Shown: one piece after another, positions 17,242-29,413 of the stretch
How positions within the stretch are numbered: the stretch's first letter is position 1
How the letters are laid out: each line of letters begins with the position of its first letter
Origin: Mycolicibacterium peregrinum
GTDB taxonomy: Bacteria > Actinomycetota > Actinomycetes > Mycobacteriales > Mycobacteriaceae
Assembly: GCF_001665785.1 (NCBI RefSeq)
Contig: NZ_LZSO01000008.1
Coordinates: 310,001-374,000 of the forward strand
Direction: 5' to 3'
Length of the DNA: 64,000 nt
Notes under the pieces: model-generated
The model's input: only the letters and a program-made list of their open reading frames with translations
What the model was told of the DNA's origin: nothing
Databases searched by the model: none
Program-made: the position numbers and the translations under genes

Positions 17242-18812
17242 GACTTAGCTGTCTCCAATTGTCGTTTGACCTCCAGGCGGCGCAGCTTGCCCGAGGAGGT
17301 GCGGGGGAGTGAGCCCGGTGCCAGGAACACCACGTCGGCGGGCACGATGCCGCATTCGGAGGCCACCTGTTGGATGACCTGGCTGCGGGCCCCGGCTTCG
17401 TCGGCGCCGCGGAATTCGGCCGCGATCACCAGGCCGGACCGGACCGCCTTCTCGCCTGCGCCCACGGCTACCACCGCACCTTCGCGAACACCTTTGACCT
17501 GGGCGGCAACTCGCTCGATCTCGGTGGGGAAGATGTTGCGACCGGCGACGGTGATCAGTTCCTTGGTGCGTCCACACACCACCAGACCGCCGTCGACGAA
17601 GTAGCCGAGATCGCCGGTGGCGAACCAGTCGCCGGGGTTCAGCGGTTCCTGGCCGAGGTATCCCGACATCATCGAGGTGCCACGGATCTCGATCTCGCCC
17701 ACCTCGCGGTCGACGATTCCGGCGTTGTCGTCGCTGGAGCGCAGGCGCACTTCCATCCCGGCGATGGCCTCACCGAGGACTGCGAGCTGCTGCTGGTTGG
17801 AACCGGCGTCGGTGGTGACGGTGATCTGGTCGAGCACCACTCCGCGGCCGGGAACGGGAACCGTGACGGCACAGGATGATTCGGCCATGCCGTAGGACGG
17901 GGACAGGGCCCCGGGGTTGAAGCCGAAGCGGGCCAGTTCGGTGCCGAACCGGCTCGTCGCCTCACAGTCCACCGGCTCGCCGCCATTGAGGGCGAACCGC
18001 AGGTCCGACAGGTCGAGATCGGTCAGCCGCCGGGAGTACTTGCCGATCAGGCCGTAGGCCATGTTCGGTGCGGCGGTCAGCGTGGCGCGGCTCTCGGTGA
18101 GCCACCGAACCCAGCTGAACGGTGAGGCCGCGAACGCTGCGGTCGGCGCATGCCACACCTCGATACCGCGGATCGCCCCGGTGAGCAGGAACGTCAGGCC
18201 CATGTCGTGGTACAGCGGCAACCAGGAGCAGCCGATATCGCTGGGCGACAGGCTGATCCGCTCGGCCAGCCCATTCAGGTTGGCGAGTACCGCCGAGGGG
18301 GACATCTGAGCGGTGCGTGGTGTGCCGGTGGAACCCGCCGTGCCTTGCAGGACCGCGCATGGGCCGGTTCCCGGCGGCAGCGTTGTGGAGCGTCGATCGT
18401 GCGCCACCGCGGTGTCGTCATGGACGGCGACGGACGGCTCGGCCTTCTCCAGCAGATTCAGGTAGTCGCCGTGGCTGAACACCGTGCCCACACCGATGTC
18501 GGTGAACCGCTTGAGCGTGGAATGCGCCCACTGTGCGGCGTCTGCTCCTCGGACGGGGCCGGGCAGCACCGAAAGGGCGGCGCCGGAAAGGAGGGCGCCG
18601 AGCACCGTCGCGATGCCTTCGACGGTGGGTTCACCCACCACGCCGACCGCCGCCGAACCGTCGTGGCCGATCTGCTCGGCGACGTTCTCGGCACGGGCAT
18701 ACATCTGCGTCCACGGGTGGCGGCTCCAGGTGCGGGTCTCCTGGTCGTACATCACCAGATCGGCGTCGCTCGCGCTCAGAGACGCGGCGAGCGCTGTGGC
18801 CAAGACGCTCAC
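17238..18812 (-). CDS. mbtM: Long-chain fatty acyl-AMP ligase MbtM (FadD33)
   Basis: A 524-residue adenylate-forming enzyme that activates a fatty acid as acyl-AMP and loads it on the carrier protein MbtL. The P-loop-like motif [18 protein letters not shown] lies near residues 160-177. The adenylation core has [14 protein letters not shown] near 313 and [19 protein letters not shown] near 400. The C-terminal catalytic Lys is in [14 protein letters not shown] near 512. The GTG start overlaps the mbtL stop (GTGA), and its own stop overlaps mbtN. With mbtL and mbtN it supplies the lipid tail used by MbtK. Confidence 0.92.
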   Translation of the reverse strand: MSVLATALAASLSASDADLVMYDQETRTWSRHPWTQMYARAENVAEQIGHDGSAAVGVVGEPTVEGIATVLGALLSGAALSVLPGPVRGADAAQWAHSTLKRFTDIGVGTVFSHGDYLNLLEKAEPSVAVHDDTAVAHDRRSTTLPPGTGPCAVLQGTAGSTGTPRTAQMSPSAVLANLNGLAERISLSPSDIGCSWLPLYHDMGLTFLLTGAIRGIEVWHAPTAAFAASPFSWVRWLTESRATLTAAPNMAYGLIGKYSRRLTDLDLSDLRFALNGGEPVDCEATSRFGTELARFGFNPGALSPSYGMAESSCAVTVPVPGRGVVLDQITVTTDAGSNQQQLAVLGEAIAGMEVRLRSSDDNAGIVDREVGEIEIRGTSMMSGYLGQEPLNPGDWFATGDLGYFVDGGLVVCGRTKELITVAGRNIFPTEIERVAAQVKGVREGAVVAVGAGEKAVRSGLVIAAEFRGADEAGARSQVIQQVASECGIVPADVVFLAPGSLPRTSSGKLRRLEVKRQLETAKS

Positions 18813-19078
18813 TGGCTGCTCTGCGCGGCAGGCACTTTCACCAGGATGGCCGCCTCGAGGTCTCCGACGGTGTCGCAGCTGAGCAGGTCTTCTTCGGACA
18901 GGACAACCCCGAGCTTGTCCTCGATCGCGACCATGCCGACGGCGAACGCCACCGAATCCAGACCGGCGTCGTCGACGAGGCGGGATTCCCTGGTCACCCG
19001 GCGGACATCGACGTTCATGTCGTCACGAAGGATCTCGGTGAGGGCGGCGCTGACCGCTTCGGGTGTTGTCGACTGCAT
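18809..19078 (-). CDS. mbtL: Mycobactin acyl carrier protein MbtL
   Basis: An 89-residue acyl carrier protein that holds the fatty acyl chain as a phosphopantetheine thioester. The attachment Ser42 is in the motif [12 protein letters not shown]. The rest is the acidic four-helix carrier fold. First gene of the operon; an IdeR-like box lies 30-48 bases before its ATG. Gene order mbtL-mbtM-mbtN with convergent mbtK is the same as Rv1344-Rv1347c of M. tuberculosis. Loss of iron repression would raise all three together. Confidence 0.92.
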   Translation of the reverse strand: MQSTTPEAVSAALTEILRDDMNVDVRRVTRESRLVDDAGLDSVAFAVGMVAIEDKLGVVLSEEDLLSCDTVGDLEAAILVKVPAAQSSQ

Positions 19079-19107
19079 GGGGTCGCACGGTACACGGCGA
19101 AGGAAAG

Positions 19108-19126
19108 CTAGGCTAGCCTTACCAAG
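19108..19126 (-). promoter_or_regulatory. IdeR box upstream of mbtL-mbtM-mbtN
   Basis: Read on the minus strand the 19 bases are CTTGGTAAGGCTAGCCTAG, matching the IdeR consensus TTAGGTTAGGCTAACCTAA at 14 of 19 positions by hand count, with the core AGGCTA-CCTA intact. It lies 30-48 bases before the mbtL ATG, where it would block transcription when iron is plentiful. Confidence 0.75.
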
Positions 19127-19138
19127 CCTGCTGTGGGA

Positions 19139-20212
19139 TTAGTAACTGAAGCGCGCCAGATCGGTGCCACCGAGGCGCCGGCCGGCATCGACGACAGTCG
19201 CCGACGGCACCATCTCGGCGCTGATCACGCCGTGCTCACGGGTGAGTTCGTCGATGATCTCGAAGGCCCCGGCGATCCGTTCCGGGGTGTCCACCACGAT
19301 CGTCGTCACCGGCACCTGACGCCCGAACTGAAACACCCGGTCACCGTGTGGCTCGGTGTCGCCGCTGAAACCCCATACCGCGCGCAGCACGGTGGCGCCG
19401 CCGGCGGCACCGGTCTGCATCAGCCTGCGGACGATCGCCCGGTGGATGGGCACCCCGTCGTGGTGTGCGGTCTCCGAGGTGTGCACCATCAACTTCTGCC
19501 ACAGCCGCCGGCCCTCGGTGTCGGTGGCAGGAAGTTCGGCCGGGCGGGTCAGCAACTGCCCGCCCCGTTTGCACAGTTGCGCCCGCTCGACGGTGAGCAG
19601 CGGATTGTTCGCCAGAAGTTCGGTGAGCTCGCCGAGTACGGCGTTCACCTGCGTCCCGGTTCCGAGTCCGATGATCATCAGCGGCACGTCGGTGTTTCGG
19701 CCGAAGAACGTCGCGCGTCGACGCTGGCCGTGTGCGGTGCCGTCGACTCCGAGGAACACGGTGGCTCCCGCAAAACCGCGCCGGTGCAGCAGATCGCACA
19801 CCGCACGGTAGGCCGGAACTCCGCCGACCCGGTGATGACGCCCGACGTACACCGTCAGCTTGCAGGTATCGGTCACGGTCGGCGCGGGCGACTCGCGACG
19901 GATGAGCTGGGCCCGTTCGAGGGTGATCAGACCGCGGGGAATGAGATCTACGGTCTGCTCGGCCAGTGCGGATATCTTGTCGGCGGCATCGACCGCCGCG
20001 ATGGTGATCGGCGGATCCTCCGAGGCCGTCAACGTCTCGTCGGTACGCAGGTGATGGTGCGGACCGAAGCTGGAGATCCCGCGCAGCACCACGCTGATCG
20101 CGATGTCGCTGCCGCCGAACAGATCCAGGAGTCCGTCGGCGACGAAGCGGTGCTCGTGGCGCAACCGTTCGGCGAAATACGCGGTCAGCTTGAGGTAGTC
20201 GGTGGTGGTCAC
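19139..20212 (-). CDS. Triple-DUF190 protein, partner of the fluoride exporter genes
   Basis: A 357-residue protein made of three tandem DUF190-type units (PII-like fold). Unit 1 starts YLKLTAYFAERLRHEHRFVADGL (about 5-95) and ends with ERAQL. Unit 2 starts CKLTVYVGRHHRVGGVPAYRAV (about 115-215) and ends ERAQLC. Unit 3 starts KLMVHTSETAHHDGVPIHRAIV (about 235-330). Each has the G-A-V/A-T-V-x-R/G central strand. DUF190 genes are often next to crcB, so a sensing or accessory role in fluoride export is likely, though not proven. The GTG at 20212 overlaps the crcB stop (GTGA). Single-unit DUF190 proteins are about 110 residues, so triplication is notable. Confidence 0.83.
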   Translation of the reverse strand: MTTTDYLKLTAYFAERLRHEHRFVADGLLDLFGGSDIAISVVLRGISSFGPHHHLRTDETLTASEDPPITIAAVDAADKISALAEQTVDLIPRGLITLERAQLIRRESPAPTVTDTCKLTVYVGRHHRVGGVPAYRAVCDLLHRRGFAGATVFLGVDGTAHGQRRRATFFGRNTDVPLMIIGLGTGTQVNAVLGELTELLANNPLLTVERAQLCKRGGQLLTRPAELPATDTEGRRLWQKLMVHTSETAHHDGVPIHRAIVRRLMQTGAAGGATVLRAVWGFSGDTEPHGDRVFQFGRQVPVTTIVVDTPERIAGAFEIIDELTREHGVISAEMVPSATVVDAGRRLGGTDLARFSY

Positions 20213-20577
20213 AACCGGCCCCCCGCCAACATGCCCAGCCACGCCGCGGTCAGGCCGAGTGCCACGCTGACGACGATATTGCCCACCGCGGGCCAGACGC
20301 GACGTTCCTCGCCGAGACGCTGGGTTTCCAGCATCCAGGTGGAGAACGTCGTGTAGGAGCCGACGAATGCGGTGCCCGCCAGCAGCGCAGCGTGCCGATC
20401 CAGGGCCAGCCCGCCGAGGAAGCCGAGTAGAAAGGCGCCGCTGAGGTTCACCGCCAAGGTGCCGAACGGGAAGCCCCGGGTGTGCCGTGCGGACACCGCA
20501 CGGTCCAACAGGAACCGGCAGACCGCTCCGGCGCCGCCCAAGAGCACCACGCCGGTCCACACCACGACGGTCGTCAT
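20209..20577 (-). CDS. crcB: Fluoride ion exporter FluC/CrcB, second subunit
   Basis: A 122-residue four-helix membrane protein of the Fluc fluoride channel family. It has the opening [13 protein letters not shown], the segment [16 protein letters not shown], and the signature [15 protein letters not shown] that lines the fluoride pathway. Two crcB genes in tandem usually encode a heterodimeric antiparallel channel. The ATG overlaps the first crcB stop by four bases, and its stop overlaps the DUF190 gene. Located near pgm, as are the two crcB genes of M. tuberculosis. No fluoride riboswitch is recognisable upstream. Confidence 0.92.
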   Translation of the reverse strand: MTTVVVWTGVVLLGGAGAVCRFLLDRAVSARHTRGFPFGTLAVNLSGAFLLGFLGGLALDRHAALLAGTAFVGSYTTFSTWMLETQRLGEERRVWPAVGNIVVSVALGLTAAWLGMLAGGRL

Positions 20578-20972
20578 CGGCGCACCGCCGCCCGACGCAC
20601 CATCGCGGTCGCGATCGCCACCGCCAGCAGACCGGCGGCGACGCTGACGGCGGTGTATCCCGCGGCCAATGCCCAGTTGCCGTGTTCGAGCATGGTGACC
20701 GTCTCGACCTGCATCGTGGAGAAGGTGGTCAGCCCGCCGCATACGCCGGTACCCAACAGCGGCCTGCGGTAACTGGACACCGGCAGCCGTTCCAGCAGTC
20801 GCGTGGTGAAGTAGCCGAGCAGAAACGCGCCGACGATGTTCACGATGAACGTCGGCCACGGCCAATGTCCGGGTTCGGGTGCCGCGAGCACCGCCAATCC
20901 TGCGCGGGCGAGGGTGCCCAGCGCGCCGCCGACGAAAACTGCGGCGAGTTCGCGGCCGTCGTGACGGGTCAT
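20574..20972 (-). CDS. crcB: Fluoride ion exporter FluC/CrcB, first subunit
   Basis: A 132-residue Fluc family membrane protein, first gene of the crcB-crcB-DUF190 operon. Key features are the opening [34 protein letters not shown] and the signature [17 protein letters not shown]. The ATG at 20972 gives the usual short cytoplasmic start; the frame runs further upstream but into the divergent regulator gene. With the second CrcB it should form a two-polypeptide fluoride channel. Only 48 bases separate it from the AfsR-type gene on the other strand, so both promoters must be packed there. Confidence 0.92.
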   Translation of the reverse strand: MTRHDGRELAAVFVGGALGTLARAGLAVLAAPEPGHWPWPTFIVNIVGAFLLGYFTTRLLERLPVSSYRRPLLGTGVCGGLTTFSTMQVETVTMLEHGNWALAAGYTAVSVAAGLLAVAIATAMVRRAAVRR

Positions 20973-21020
20973 GCTGCAAAGTATGTCGGTCGACGGCCCG
21001 ACAGCTATCGTCGGCTCACT

Positions 21021-24000
21021 ATGACAGCCCCGGATATTTCCGCACATTCCGCGGTGCGGGTGGCTGCGCTGGGGCCGATCCGGGCGTGGGTGGCCGGCGA
21101 GCCGGTGGAACTCGGCGGTCGCAGGCAGCGATCGGTGTTGGCGCGGTTGGTATCCGCACACGGCGAAGTGGTGTCGGTCGACAGGCTCATCGACGACCTG
21201 TGGGAGGGGGAGCCGCCACCGAAAGTGTTGTCATCGCTACAGGCCTACATCTCGCATCTCCGTCGCGTGCTCGAGCCATGGCGCGAGCCGCGTACCGTGG
21301 CCGGCGTCATCGTCAGCGCTGCCCCCGGATACTGTCTGCGGCTGCCGGTCGAGGCCGTCGACGTGTGGCGTTTCGAGTCGAAAGTTTCTGCGGCAGAGCA
21401 GGAAGCCGATCCTGCCGAGCGGGTGCGACTGCTCGAAGATGCGCTCGAGGACGCCTCCGGTGAGCCCTACGCGGAGGTGGCCGACGCGCTGTGGGCGGCA
21501 CCTGAAGTGGCCCGTCTCACCGAATTGCGGTTGGCCACCACCGAATCGTATGCACAGGCGCAGTCAGTGTTGGGTCGCGACGCGATGGTTGTGCGGGTTC
21601 TGGAGCGCCACGCCCGCGACCACCCGGGCCGGGAGGTCGCCGCCGGGCTGCTCGCGACCGCGCTGTACCGGACCGGTCGTCAGTCGGCGGCACTGGACGT
21701 TCTGCGACGTACCCGTGAGCACCTCGTCGATGACCTCGGGCTCGAACCGGCGCGTCCGCTGCGGGACCTGGAACGTGACATCCTGCAGCAGGCCGATCAT
21801 CTTGAGCCGATCCCACTGGCGCAGAGGCCGGTGGCGATTCCGCGAGTCGGGCGGAAGCCGCCACGATCGTGTGGGCGGACCGCTGAACTGGCGGCGATCG
21901 CACGGACCGCGGAAACGGTTGAGCGCGAAGGTGGTCGCGTGCTGTGGGTCGGTGGTGAGGTAGGCCTCGGCAAGACCACACTTGTCGATACCGCCGCCGA
22001 GCGGCTACGCGCGACCGGCTGGGCGGTGGCCTCGGGACGCTGCCCGGAGGTGGACGGCGCACCGCCGGGTTGGGCGTGGACGGAGGTCATCCGTGAATTC
22101 GTGGCCGCGTGCGAACCCGATCAGGTCACGGCGTTGGGCCCGTTGCTGCACGACGGCGGGATGGCCAGTGCCGACAGCAGCGGCACGTTCTGGTTGGCCC
22201 AGGCGCTTGCCGGCCTCCTCGAGCAGGTATCAAACCGCCGACCGCTGGTCGTCGTGCTGGATGACCTGCACCGTACCGATGGCCTGACGCTGGAATTGCT
22301 GCGCTTCGTGACCGATCGACTCGGTGGTCATCGCGTGCTGATCATCGGTACCTACCGGTCCTCCGAATTGGGCCCGGAGCTGGAGGCAGCCCGTGCAGCG
22401 CTGGCCAACCACGTCGCCGTCCACCTCGAACTGGCCGGCCTCGACGAGTCGGCCACTGCGGAACTTGCTGCCGAGTACGGCCTTTCGGCGTTATCCGGCG
22501 AGATGCTGCGACTCCTGCGTGAGCGGACGGGCGGCAATCCGCTGTTCATCCGCGAACTGGCCCGGTTGATGGTTGCCGAGGGCGTGGAAGCCGGAAAGGG
22601 CGGCGTGCCGGTCGGGGTGCGTGATGTGTTGCGGCGCAGACTTGCCCGGCTGCCCGCGCCGACCGCCACGGCACTGCGTCAGGCTGCGGTGCTCGGTCGC
22701 GACGTGGATCTCGACCTTCTCGGCGATCTCGCGCAAGGTAACTCCGAGGATCTGCTCGATGCTCTCGAACCGGCTGTGCTGGCCGGGCTTCTCGACGAAC
22801 CGGCGCCCGGCCGGGCCAGGTTTGCCCATGCCTTGATCCGCGACACGATCTACGACGACATGTCCATCCTGCGCCGGACCCGGCTGCACGCTGCGGCACT
22901 GGGTCTATTGCGCCGGCCGGGAAGTGCAGCGGATTCCTCCTCGCTCGCCTATCACGCCGTGGCCGCAGCGACACCCGACACAGCAAGTGCAGCAGCTGAT
23001 TTCGCGATGTCCGCTGCCCGCGAGGCCGATTCCGTCGGCGCGCCGGCGGAATCGGTGCGGCAGTGGCGGGCGACCGTTCGGATGCTGGACCTCGCCGGAG
23101 TCCGGCCCGCAGGCCCGCAGCCGAACATGTTGGAGCGGGTGGTTCTGGCGCGCTGTGGCCTGGTCGCGGCGCTGGCGCGGGCCGGAGATGTCGTTTCGGC
23201 ACGCGACGAACAGAAGCAGACGTTGGCACTGACAGTGGGCAATGACGCGTTGACGGTCGGCGCGCTCACCCTGTGGGATGCCCCGCTGGTGTGGCGGCTA
23301 CGGACCACCGACGCAGTCGACGAGGACATCGTGGTGCCGCTTCGTCGGGTACTGGCCCGCGATCATCCGGGGCCGGTGCGAGCGCGACTGCTATCGACGT
23401 TGTTCGCCGAGTTGGAAGGTGCGGATACGCCCGCCGCATTGCAGGCGAGTTCGGAGGCGCTGGCGTTGGCACGTGCGGCGCACGTCGAGGCGCCGGACGT
23501 CGACGGCCGGTTGTTGTGTGCGGCGCTCAATGCCCGTGCCTTCGCCGCACTGGGTCCCGACCTCGCCGCCGAACGGGAACCGATGGCCGCTGAACTGCTC
23601 ACGGTGGCGCAGGAGTGCGGCGCGGTCGACTATGAGGCGGTCGCACGTTGGCTGTTGTTCCTGTCCGCGGCGGGCCGCTCGGATCTGGCTGCCGCCTTGG
23701 ACCACGTCGATCTCGCTGTGGCGCGGGCAGGTACCGGCCAGTTGGGCTACCTACTGGGCGTCCTCGACGTGTTCGAGGCGCAGTTGACGGTGCTGGCGGG
23801 CCGGCCCGACGAGGGGGAGCGCCGCTACGCGGCGGCCGCCGCTCAGTTGTCCGAACACGGTGCGCCCAATGGCGCGTTGATGGCAGTCGTCGGACGGCTG
23901 ACAGCGGCGCTGTGCCGCAACGATCTCGCTCCGCTGGCGGACGAGTTGCTCGCCATTCACAACGTGGTGTCGAAGGCGGTCACCGACGCCGTAGTCCTGG

Positions 24001-24389
24001 CTTTGCTTGCTGCGGGAAGAGCGGATGAGGCACACCAGGTTTGGGCCCAACGCCCGCCGGTCGAGCGGTCCTATTACTGGCTGGCCATGACGACACTCCG
24101 GGCGCATGCGGCGGCGGCGCTCGGCGACGAGCCGGCCGCCAAGGCCACGGCGCAGGAGCTGCTGCCTTACTCGGGGCGGATGGCGGGACTCGACAACGGC
24201 ACCCTGCTCACCGGGCCGGTGGATGAGGCGCTGGCCGCCGTCGCCGAATTGACCGGCGACACCGAGCAGGCGCACCGCTACCGCTCCGATGCCGCTGCGC
24301 TCCGTCAGCGTCTGGCGGCCGATGCCGCCAGGGTGCTCAGCCGAACACCCGACGGTCGAATCGCCGGTGGCGCACCGACAGCACCCTGA
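21021..24389 (+). CDS. AfsR/SARP-type regulator with BTAD and ATPase domains
   Basis: A 1122-residue regulator. The OmpR-like winged helix (about 10-100: [60 protein letters not shown]) is followed by a bacterial transcriptional activation domain (100-260). A STAND ATPase has Walker [12 protein letters not shown] near 311 and Walker [15 protein letters not shown] near 405, and a long TPR-like C-terminal part follows. Proteins of this build activate secondary-metabolism or stress genes in actinobacteria. The ATG at 21021 is the natural start of the DNA-binding domain. Divergent from crcB, but a fluoride link is not implied. The last 53 bases overlap the convergent hemerythrin gene. Confidence 0.88.
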   Translation: MTAPDISAHSAVRVAALGPIRAWVAGEPVELGGRRQRSVLARLVSAHGEVVSVDRLIDDLWEGEPPPKVLSSLQAYISHLRRVLEPWREPRTVAGVIVSAAPGYCLRLPVEAVDVWRFESKVSAAEQEADPAERVRLLEDALEDASGEPYAEVADALWAAPEVARLTELRLATTESYAQAQSVLGRDAMVVRVLERHARDHPGREVAAGLLATALYRTGRQSAALDVLRRTREHLVDDLGLEPARPLRDLERDILQQADHLEPIPLAQRPVAIPRVGRKPPRSCGRTAELAAIARTAETVEREGGRVLWVGGEVGLGKTTLVDTAAERLRATGWAVASGRCPEVDGAPPGWAWTEVIREFVAACEPDQVTALGPLLHDGGMASADSSGTFWLAQALAGLLEQVSNRRPLVVVLDDLHRTDGLTLELLRFVTDRLGGHRVLIIGTYRSSELGPELEAARAALANHVAVHLELAGLDESATAELAAEYGLSALSGEMLRLLRERTGGNPLFIRELARLMVAEGVEAGKGGVPVGVRDVLRRRLARLPAPTATALRQAAVLGRDVDLDLLGDLAQGNSEDLLDALEPAVLAGLLDEPAPGRARFAHALIRDTIYDDMSILRRTRLHAAALGLLRRPGSAADSSSLAYHAVAAATPDTASAAADFAMSAAREADSVGAPAESVRQWRATVRMLDLAGVRPAGPQPNMLERVVLARCGLVAALARAGDVVSARDEQKQTLALTVGNDALTVGALTLWDAPLVWRLRTTDAVDEDIVVPLRRVLARDHPGPVRARLLSTLFAELEGADTPAALQASSEALALARAAHVEAPDVDGRLLCAALNARAFAALGPDLAAEREPMAAELLTVAQECGAVDYEAVARWLLFLSAAGRSDLAAALDHVDLAVARAGTGQLGYLLGVLDVFEAQLTVLAGRPDEGERRYAAAAAQLSEHGAPNGALMAVVGRLTAALCRNDLAPLADELLAIHNVVSKAVTDAVVLALLAAGRADEAHQVWAQRPPVERSYYWLAMTTLRAHAAAALGDEPAAKATAQELLPYSGRMAGLDNGTLLTGPVDEALAAVAELTGDTEQAHRYRSDAAALRQRLAADAARVLSRTPDGRIAGGAPTAP

Positions 24390-25035
24390 TGAGCCCGAGC
24401 AGTACCGGACTCACGGTTTCGGACAGGGCGGCGCGCTCCTGCTCGGTCATCACCGCCACCGTGCGTGGTCCGTCGAACGACATCCGCCCGCCCCGCTGCG
24501 CCGTCTTTTCGACGGTCGCCCAGTCGTCGACCGACACGTACTGCCGGATCACCGGGAAGATCTCTCGCTCCTCATCGGCGATGTGTTCGTGCAGCAGCGC
24601 ATGCAGCTCACTGAGGCCGGCGGCCAGCGGCGCCGCGGATTCGCGATCGCCGACGTTCAGCCGGAACCCGGCCGCCAGCGCGCGCAACCGGTCCAATCGC
24701 GGATCGAGCGCCGCGTGGTCCTCGGTCAGCTCGGTCAAGTCGACACACCCGCCCGCGGCGGCTTCGATCACCGGCCACAGAACCTGGTCCTCGGTCGCAT
24801 GGTGGTGGTGGACCGAGTCGCACAGCAGCTCCACGTACCGGGCGACGGCACGAGCGCGTCGGGGCGTGCACGTCAGCTCCCCGTCCGCGAAAGCCGAGGT
24901 CAACGTTGCGACGCGGCCGACGTCGGTGACCATGGCGCGGTGCGCGAGGCTGATGCCGAGCAGGTCGGGTTCGGGATCGCCGGGGCGCCGCGCGGTGACG
25001 TTGACGAGTCGAGTGGGTTGCGTCGGTTTGTTCAC
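24337..25035 (-). CDS. Hemerythrin HHE-domain protein
   Basis: About 232 residues, a soluble non-heme di-iron helical bundle protein. Visible ligands are His in GISLAHRAMVTDV, SVHHHHATEDQVLWPVIE, LTEDHAALDPRL, and LHALLHEHIADEEREIFPVI. Such proteins bind oxygen or nitric oxide or sense redox state; mycobacterial members have been tied to redox and antibiotic responses. The exact start is uncertain: in-frame GTG codons occur at 25035, 25044 and 25059, none with a good ribosome site. I chose 25035 (VNKPTQPTRLVN). The 3' end overlaps the regulator gene on the other strand. Confidence 0.82.
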   Translation of the reverse strand: MNKPTQPTRLVNVTARRPGDPEPDLLGISLAHRAMVTDVGRVATLTSAFADGELTCTPRRARAVARYVELLCDSVHHHHATEDQVLWPVIEAAAGGCVDLTELTEDHAALDPRLDRLRALAAGFRLNVGDRESAAPLAAGLSELHALLHEHIADEEREIFPVIRQYVSVDDWATVEKTAQRGGRMSFDGPRTVAVMTEQERAALSETVSPVLLGLIRVLSVRHRRFDRRVFG

Positions 25036-25132
25036 GGCGGCCACGTTGCCGGGCCACACTTGTAGCCGACTTGTGTAAGGCTTGCCCTGACCGTCAAACG
25101 CTGTTCAGTTGTCGGAGGGAAGATCGGGAATC

Positions 25133-26775
<1,643 letters not shown>

Positions 26776-26779
<4 letters not shown>

Positions 26780-28038
26780 GCGTTAAGGAGGGCGACTGTC
26801 AGCCCGACACCAAGGCGAAGCTGCCCGGTGAAGTCTGGGTCCTGATCGTCGCCAATGCCGTCATCGCGCTCGGCTACGGCGTGGTGGCTCCGGTCCTGCC
26901 GGCCTACGCCCGCCACTTCGGCGTCAGCATCAGCGCCGCGACCTTCGTCATCACCGCGTTCGCCCTGATGAGGCTGTGTTTCGCACCCGCCACGGGGGTC
27001 CTGATCCAGCGGCTGGGGGAGCGCCGGATCTACGTGTGGGGGCTGCTGATCGTCGCTGTCACGACCGGCGCCTGCGCGTTCGCACAGACGTACTGGCAGT
27101 TGCTGTTGTTCCGGTCCCTGGGCGGTGTCGGCTCGACGATGTTCTTCGTCTCGGCGCTGGGGCTGATGATCCGGGTGAGCCCGGAAGACGCCCGCGGCCG
27201 CGTGGCCGGCATGTTCTCCTCGGCCTTCCTGGTCGGGTCCGTCGGCGGACCGGTTCTCGGCAGCCTCACCGCGGGCCTCGGCCTGAACGCCCCGTTCGTC
27301 ATCTACGGCGCGGCCCTGTTGGTCGCAGCCGCCGTGGTGTTCATCAGCCTGCGGCACTCGTCACTGGCCGCGCCCGCGTCCGAGGAAGGCCCGAAGGTGA
27401 CCGTCCGCACGGCGCTGCGCAACCGGGCCTACAGGGCGGCGCTGTTGTCGAACTTCGCCACCGGCTGGTCGGCCTTCGGGCTCCGAATTGCCTTGGTGCC
27501 GCTGTTCATCGTCGACGTGCTGCACCGTGGGCCCGGAATGGCCGGACTCGCGCTGGCCACCTTCGCCGTCGGCAATGTATCGGCGGTGATCCCCAGCGGT
27601 TACCTGTCCGACCGGGTGGGGCGGCGGCTGCTGTTGATCGTGGGGCTCACCGCAGCCGGGATCTCGACCGTGATGGTGGGGTTCACCGACGGGCTGACGC
27701 TGTTTCTGGTGAGTGCCTACATTGCCGGCTTCTCGACCGGGATCTTCACCGCGCCACAGCAGGCCGCGGTGGCCGACATCATCGGCAACAAGGCCCGCGG
27801 CGGCACCGCAGTGGCGGCGTTTCAGATGATGGCCGACGTCGGATCGGTCGGCGGATCGCTGCTGGTCGGGCTGATCGCGCAGTACCTGTCGTTCTCGTGG
27901 GCGTTCGTGATCAGCGGGGTGATTCTCCTGGTGGCTGCGCTGGGCTGGGTCTTCGCTCCAGAGACCCGCGGAAGGCCGCCTGCGGAGCACACACCGGCCC
28001 GCGCGCTGGGCCCGGAGGCCGGTGGAGAGGTTCCCTGA
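26776..28038 (+). CDS. MFS transporter (DHA1-like)
   Basis: A 420-residue major facilitator with 12 predicted helices, starting after a short polar tail with [30 protein letters not shown]. It has two motif-A-like loops: [16 protein letters not shown] after helix 2 and [16 protein letters not shown] after helix 8. The first-helix [10 protein letters not shown] pattern is common in drug/metabolite:H+ antiporters, so export is likely; the substrate is unknown. It overlaps the pgm stop by four bases, indicating co-translation with pgm, but no metabolic link is obvious. A tRNA gene follows after 55 bases. Confidence 0.86.
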
Positions 28039-28093
28039 CCAGCGATTTTGAACCTGGGGTAGCCGTGGTGTAACTTCGTGGGGCACGACAAAC

Positions 28094-28169
28094 GGGGCTA
28101 TGGCGCAGTTGGTAGCGCACCACACTGGCAGTGTGGGGGTCAGGGGTTCGAATCCCCTTAGCTCCACCA
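28094..28169 (+). tRNA. tRNA-Ala (GGC)
   Basis: A full cloverleaf can be drawn. The acceptor GGGGCTA (28094-28100) pairs with TAGCTCC (28159-28165, one G-T), the anticodon stem CCACA/TGTGG encloses the loop CTGGCAG with anticodon GGC, and the T arm GGGG-TTCGAAT-CCCC is present. A CCA end is encoded (28167-28169). It is immediately followed by an integrase, so its 3' end is the probable integration site. Confidence 0.95.
28149..28159 (+). repeat. Candidate attL core in the tRNA 3' end
   Basis: CGAATCCCCTT in the T arm of tRNA-Ala recurs with one mismatch as CGAATCCTCTT at 30929-30939, after the last island gene. The repeat is short and imperfect, so it may be the decayed remains of attachment sites or chance. 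Confidence 0.35.
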
Positions 28170-28255
28170 CGTTTGAGCAGGTCAGTGCATGAAACGCGAA
28201 GCGAAAAAGCTCTGACAGCACGGTTGACATCACCATCGGCGGTATCCTCCCGACA

Positions 28256-29401
28256 GTGGCAACCGTGCGGGAGCGCCTTCGTAGTGACGGAACCACTTCC
28301 TACCTGGTCTTATACCGCTTCGGCGGGCGCGGCAGTAAGCAAGGCGTACTCACCTTCGACGACCGCAAATCCGCCGACGCCTTCGTCGCTTCCATCGACG
28401 CGCACGGCGCCCAGCGCGCACTCGAAATGCACGGCGTCGACCCCGCACCCCGCAAGCGGGCCACCAAGACTGAACTGATGGTCGCCGGCTGGGTGCGCCA
28501 CCACATCGACCACCTCACCGGCATTGAACAATCCAGCATCGACAAATACGAGGACTACCTCCGCAACGACGTCGAACCGTTCTTCGGCGCAATGCCGTTG
28601 GCCGCGCTCGGCGAAGAAGACCTCAGTCGCTAAATCAAACACATGGAGACCACCGGCGGCCGCAAAGGCACCGGCCACGCCCGCAAGACGATCGCGAACA
28701 AATACGGATTCCTCTCCGGCGTGCTCAATGCGGCTGTCCCCAAGCACATCCCGGCCAACCCGGCCGCCGGCCGAAGCCTGCGCAAGGTGGGCCGTGTCGT
28801 CGTCGACGATGACGGTGGCCTCGAAGACGACGACATCCGCATGCTCAGCCGCGAGGAGTGCATCGCGCTCTACAGCGCCACCACCGAGTACTGGCAGCCG
28901 CTCGTCGAGTTCCTGGTCGCCACCGGCCTGCGATGGGGCGAAGCCGCCGGCCTGCAGCCGCGCCACGTCGACACCGCCGAAGGCACCGTCAAGATCCGCC
29001 AGGCCTGGAAGTACACCCGCAGTAAGGGCTACTACATGGGCATCCCCAAGACGAAGCGGTCGCGCCGCGAGGTCGACGTGCCCAAGCGCGTGTTCGACAC
29101 TCTCGACCTGTCCGGTGAGTGGTTGTTCCGTAACCGCGACGGCGGCCCGGTGCGGTACGCCGGGTTCAGGCGCCGCGTCTGGGACAAGGCCGTAGACCGG
29201 GCCGCCCTCGACCCGCTGCCGTCGCCGCACGCCCTGCGCCACACCTACGCCAGTTGGCAGCTCACCGGCGGCACCCCGATCACCGTCGTGTCACGCCAAC
29301 TCGGCCACGAATCCATCCAGGTGACCGTCGACATATACGGCGACGTCGACCGCACCAGTTCCCGGGCCGCTGCCGACTTCATGGACGGAATGCTCCAGTA
29401 G
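28256..29401 (+). pseudogene. Tyrosine-recombinase integrase split by an in-frame stop
   Basis: One reading frame encodes a 381-codon phage/island integrase interrupted only by TAA at codon 126 (28631-28633). The first part (GTG start) has the arm-binding region and the start of the SAM-like core-binding domain (ELMVAGWVRHHIDHLTG ... SSIDKYEDYLRNDVEPFFG). The second part resumes in frame and keeps the whole catalytic domain: Arg in ATGLRWGEAAGL (about codon 226), the box HALRHTYAS, His in LGHESIQVT, and Tyr in VDIYGDV near 360. A CAA-to-TAA change would explain the stop. Restart at the ATG at 28643 would give a 252-residue catalytic fragment without arm binding, but no ribosome site is seen. 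It lies 86 bases after the tRNA, the usual place for an island integrase. Probably inactive. Confidence 0.85.
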
Positions 29402-29413
29402 CCGCTGTCTCGA

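Noticed and set aside
20973..21020. Fluoride riboswitch before crcB
   Set aside because: The gap is only 48 bases and lacks the crcB-motif pattern; only weak repeats are present.
28634..29401. Treating the 3' part of the integrase as a complete gene
   Set aside because: It is in the same frame as the first part, lacks the arm-binding region, and its ATG has no ribosome site; one broken gene explains both parts.
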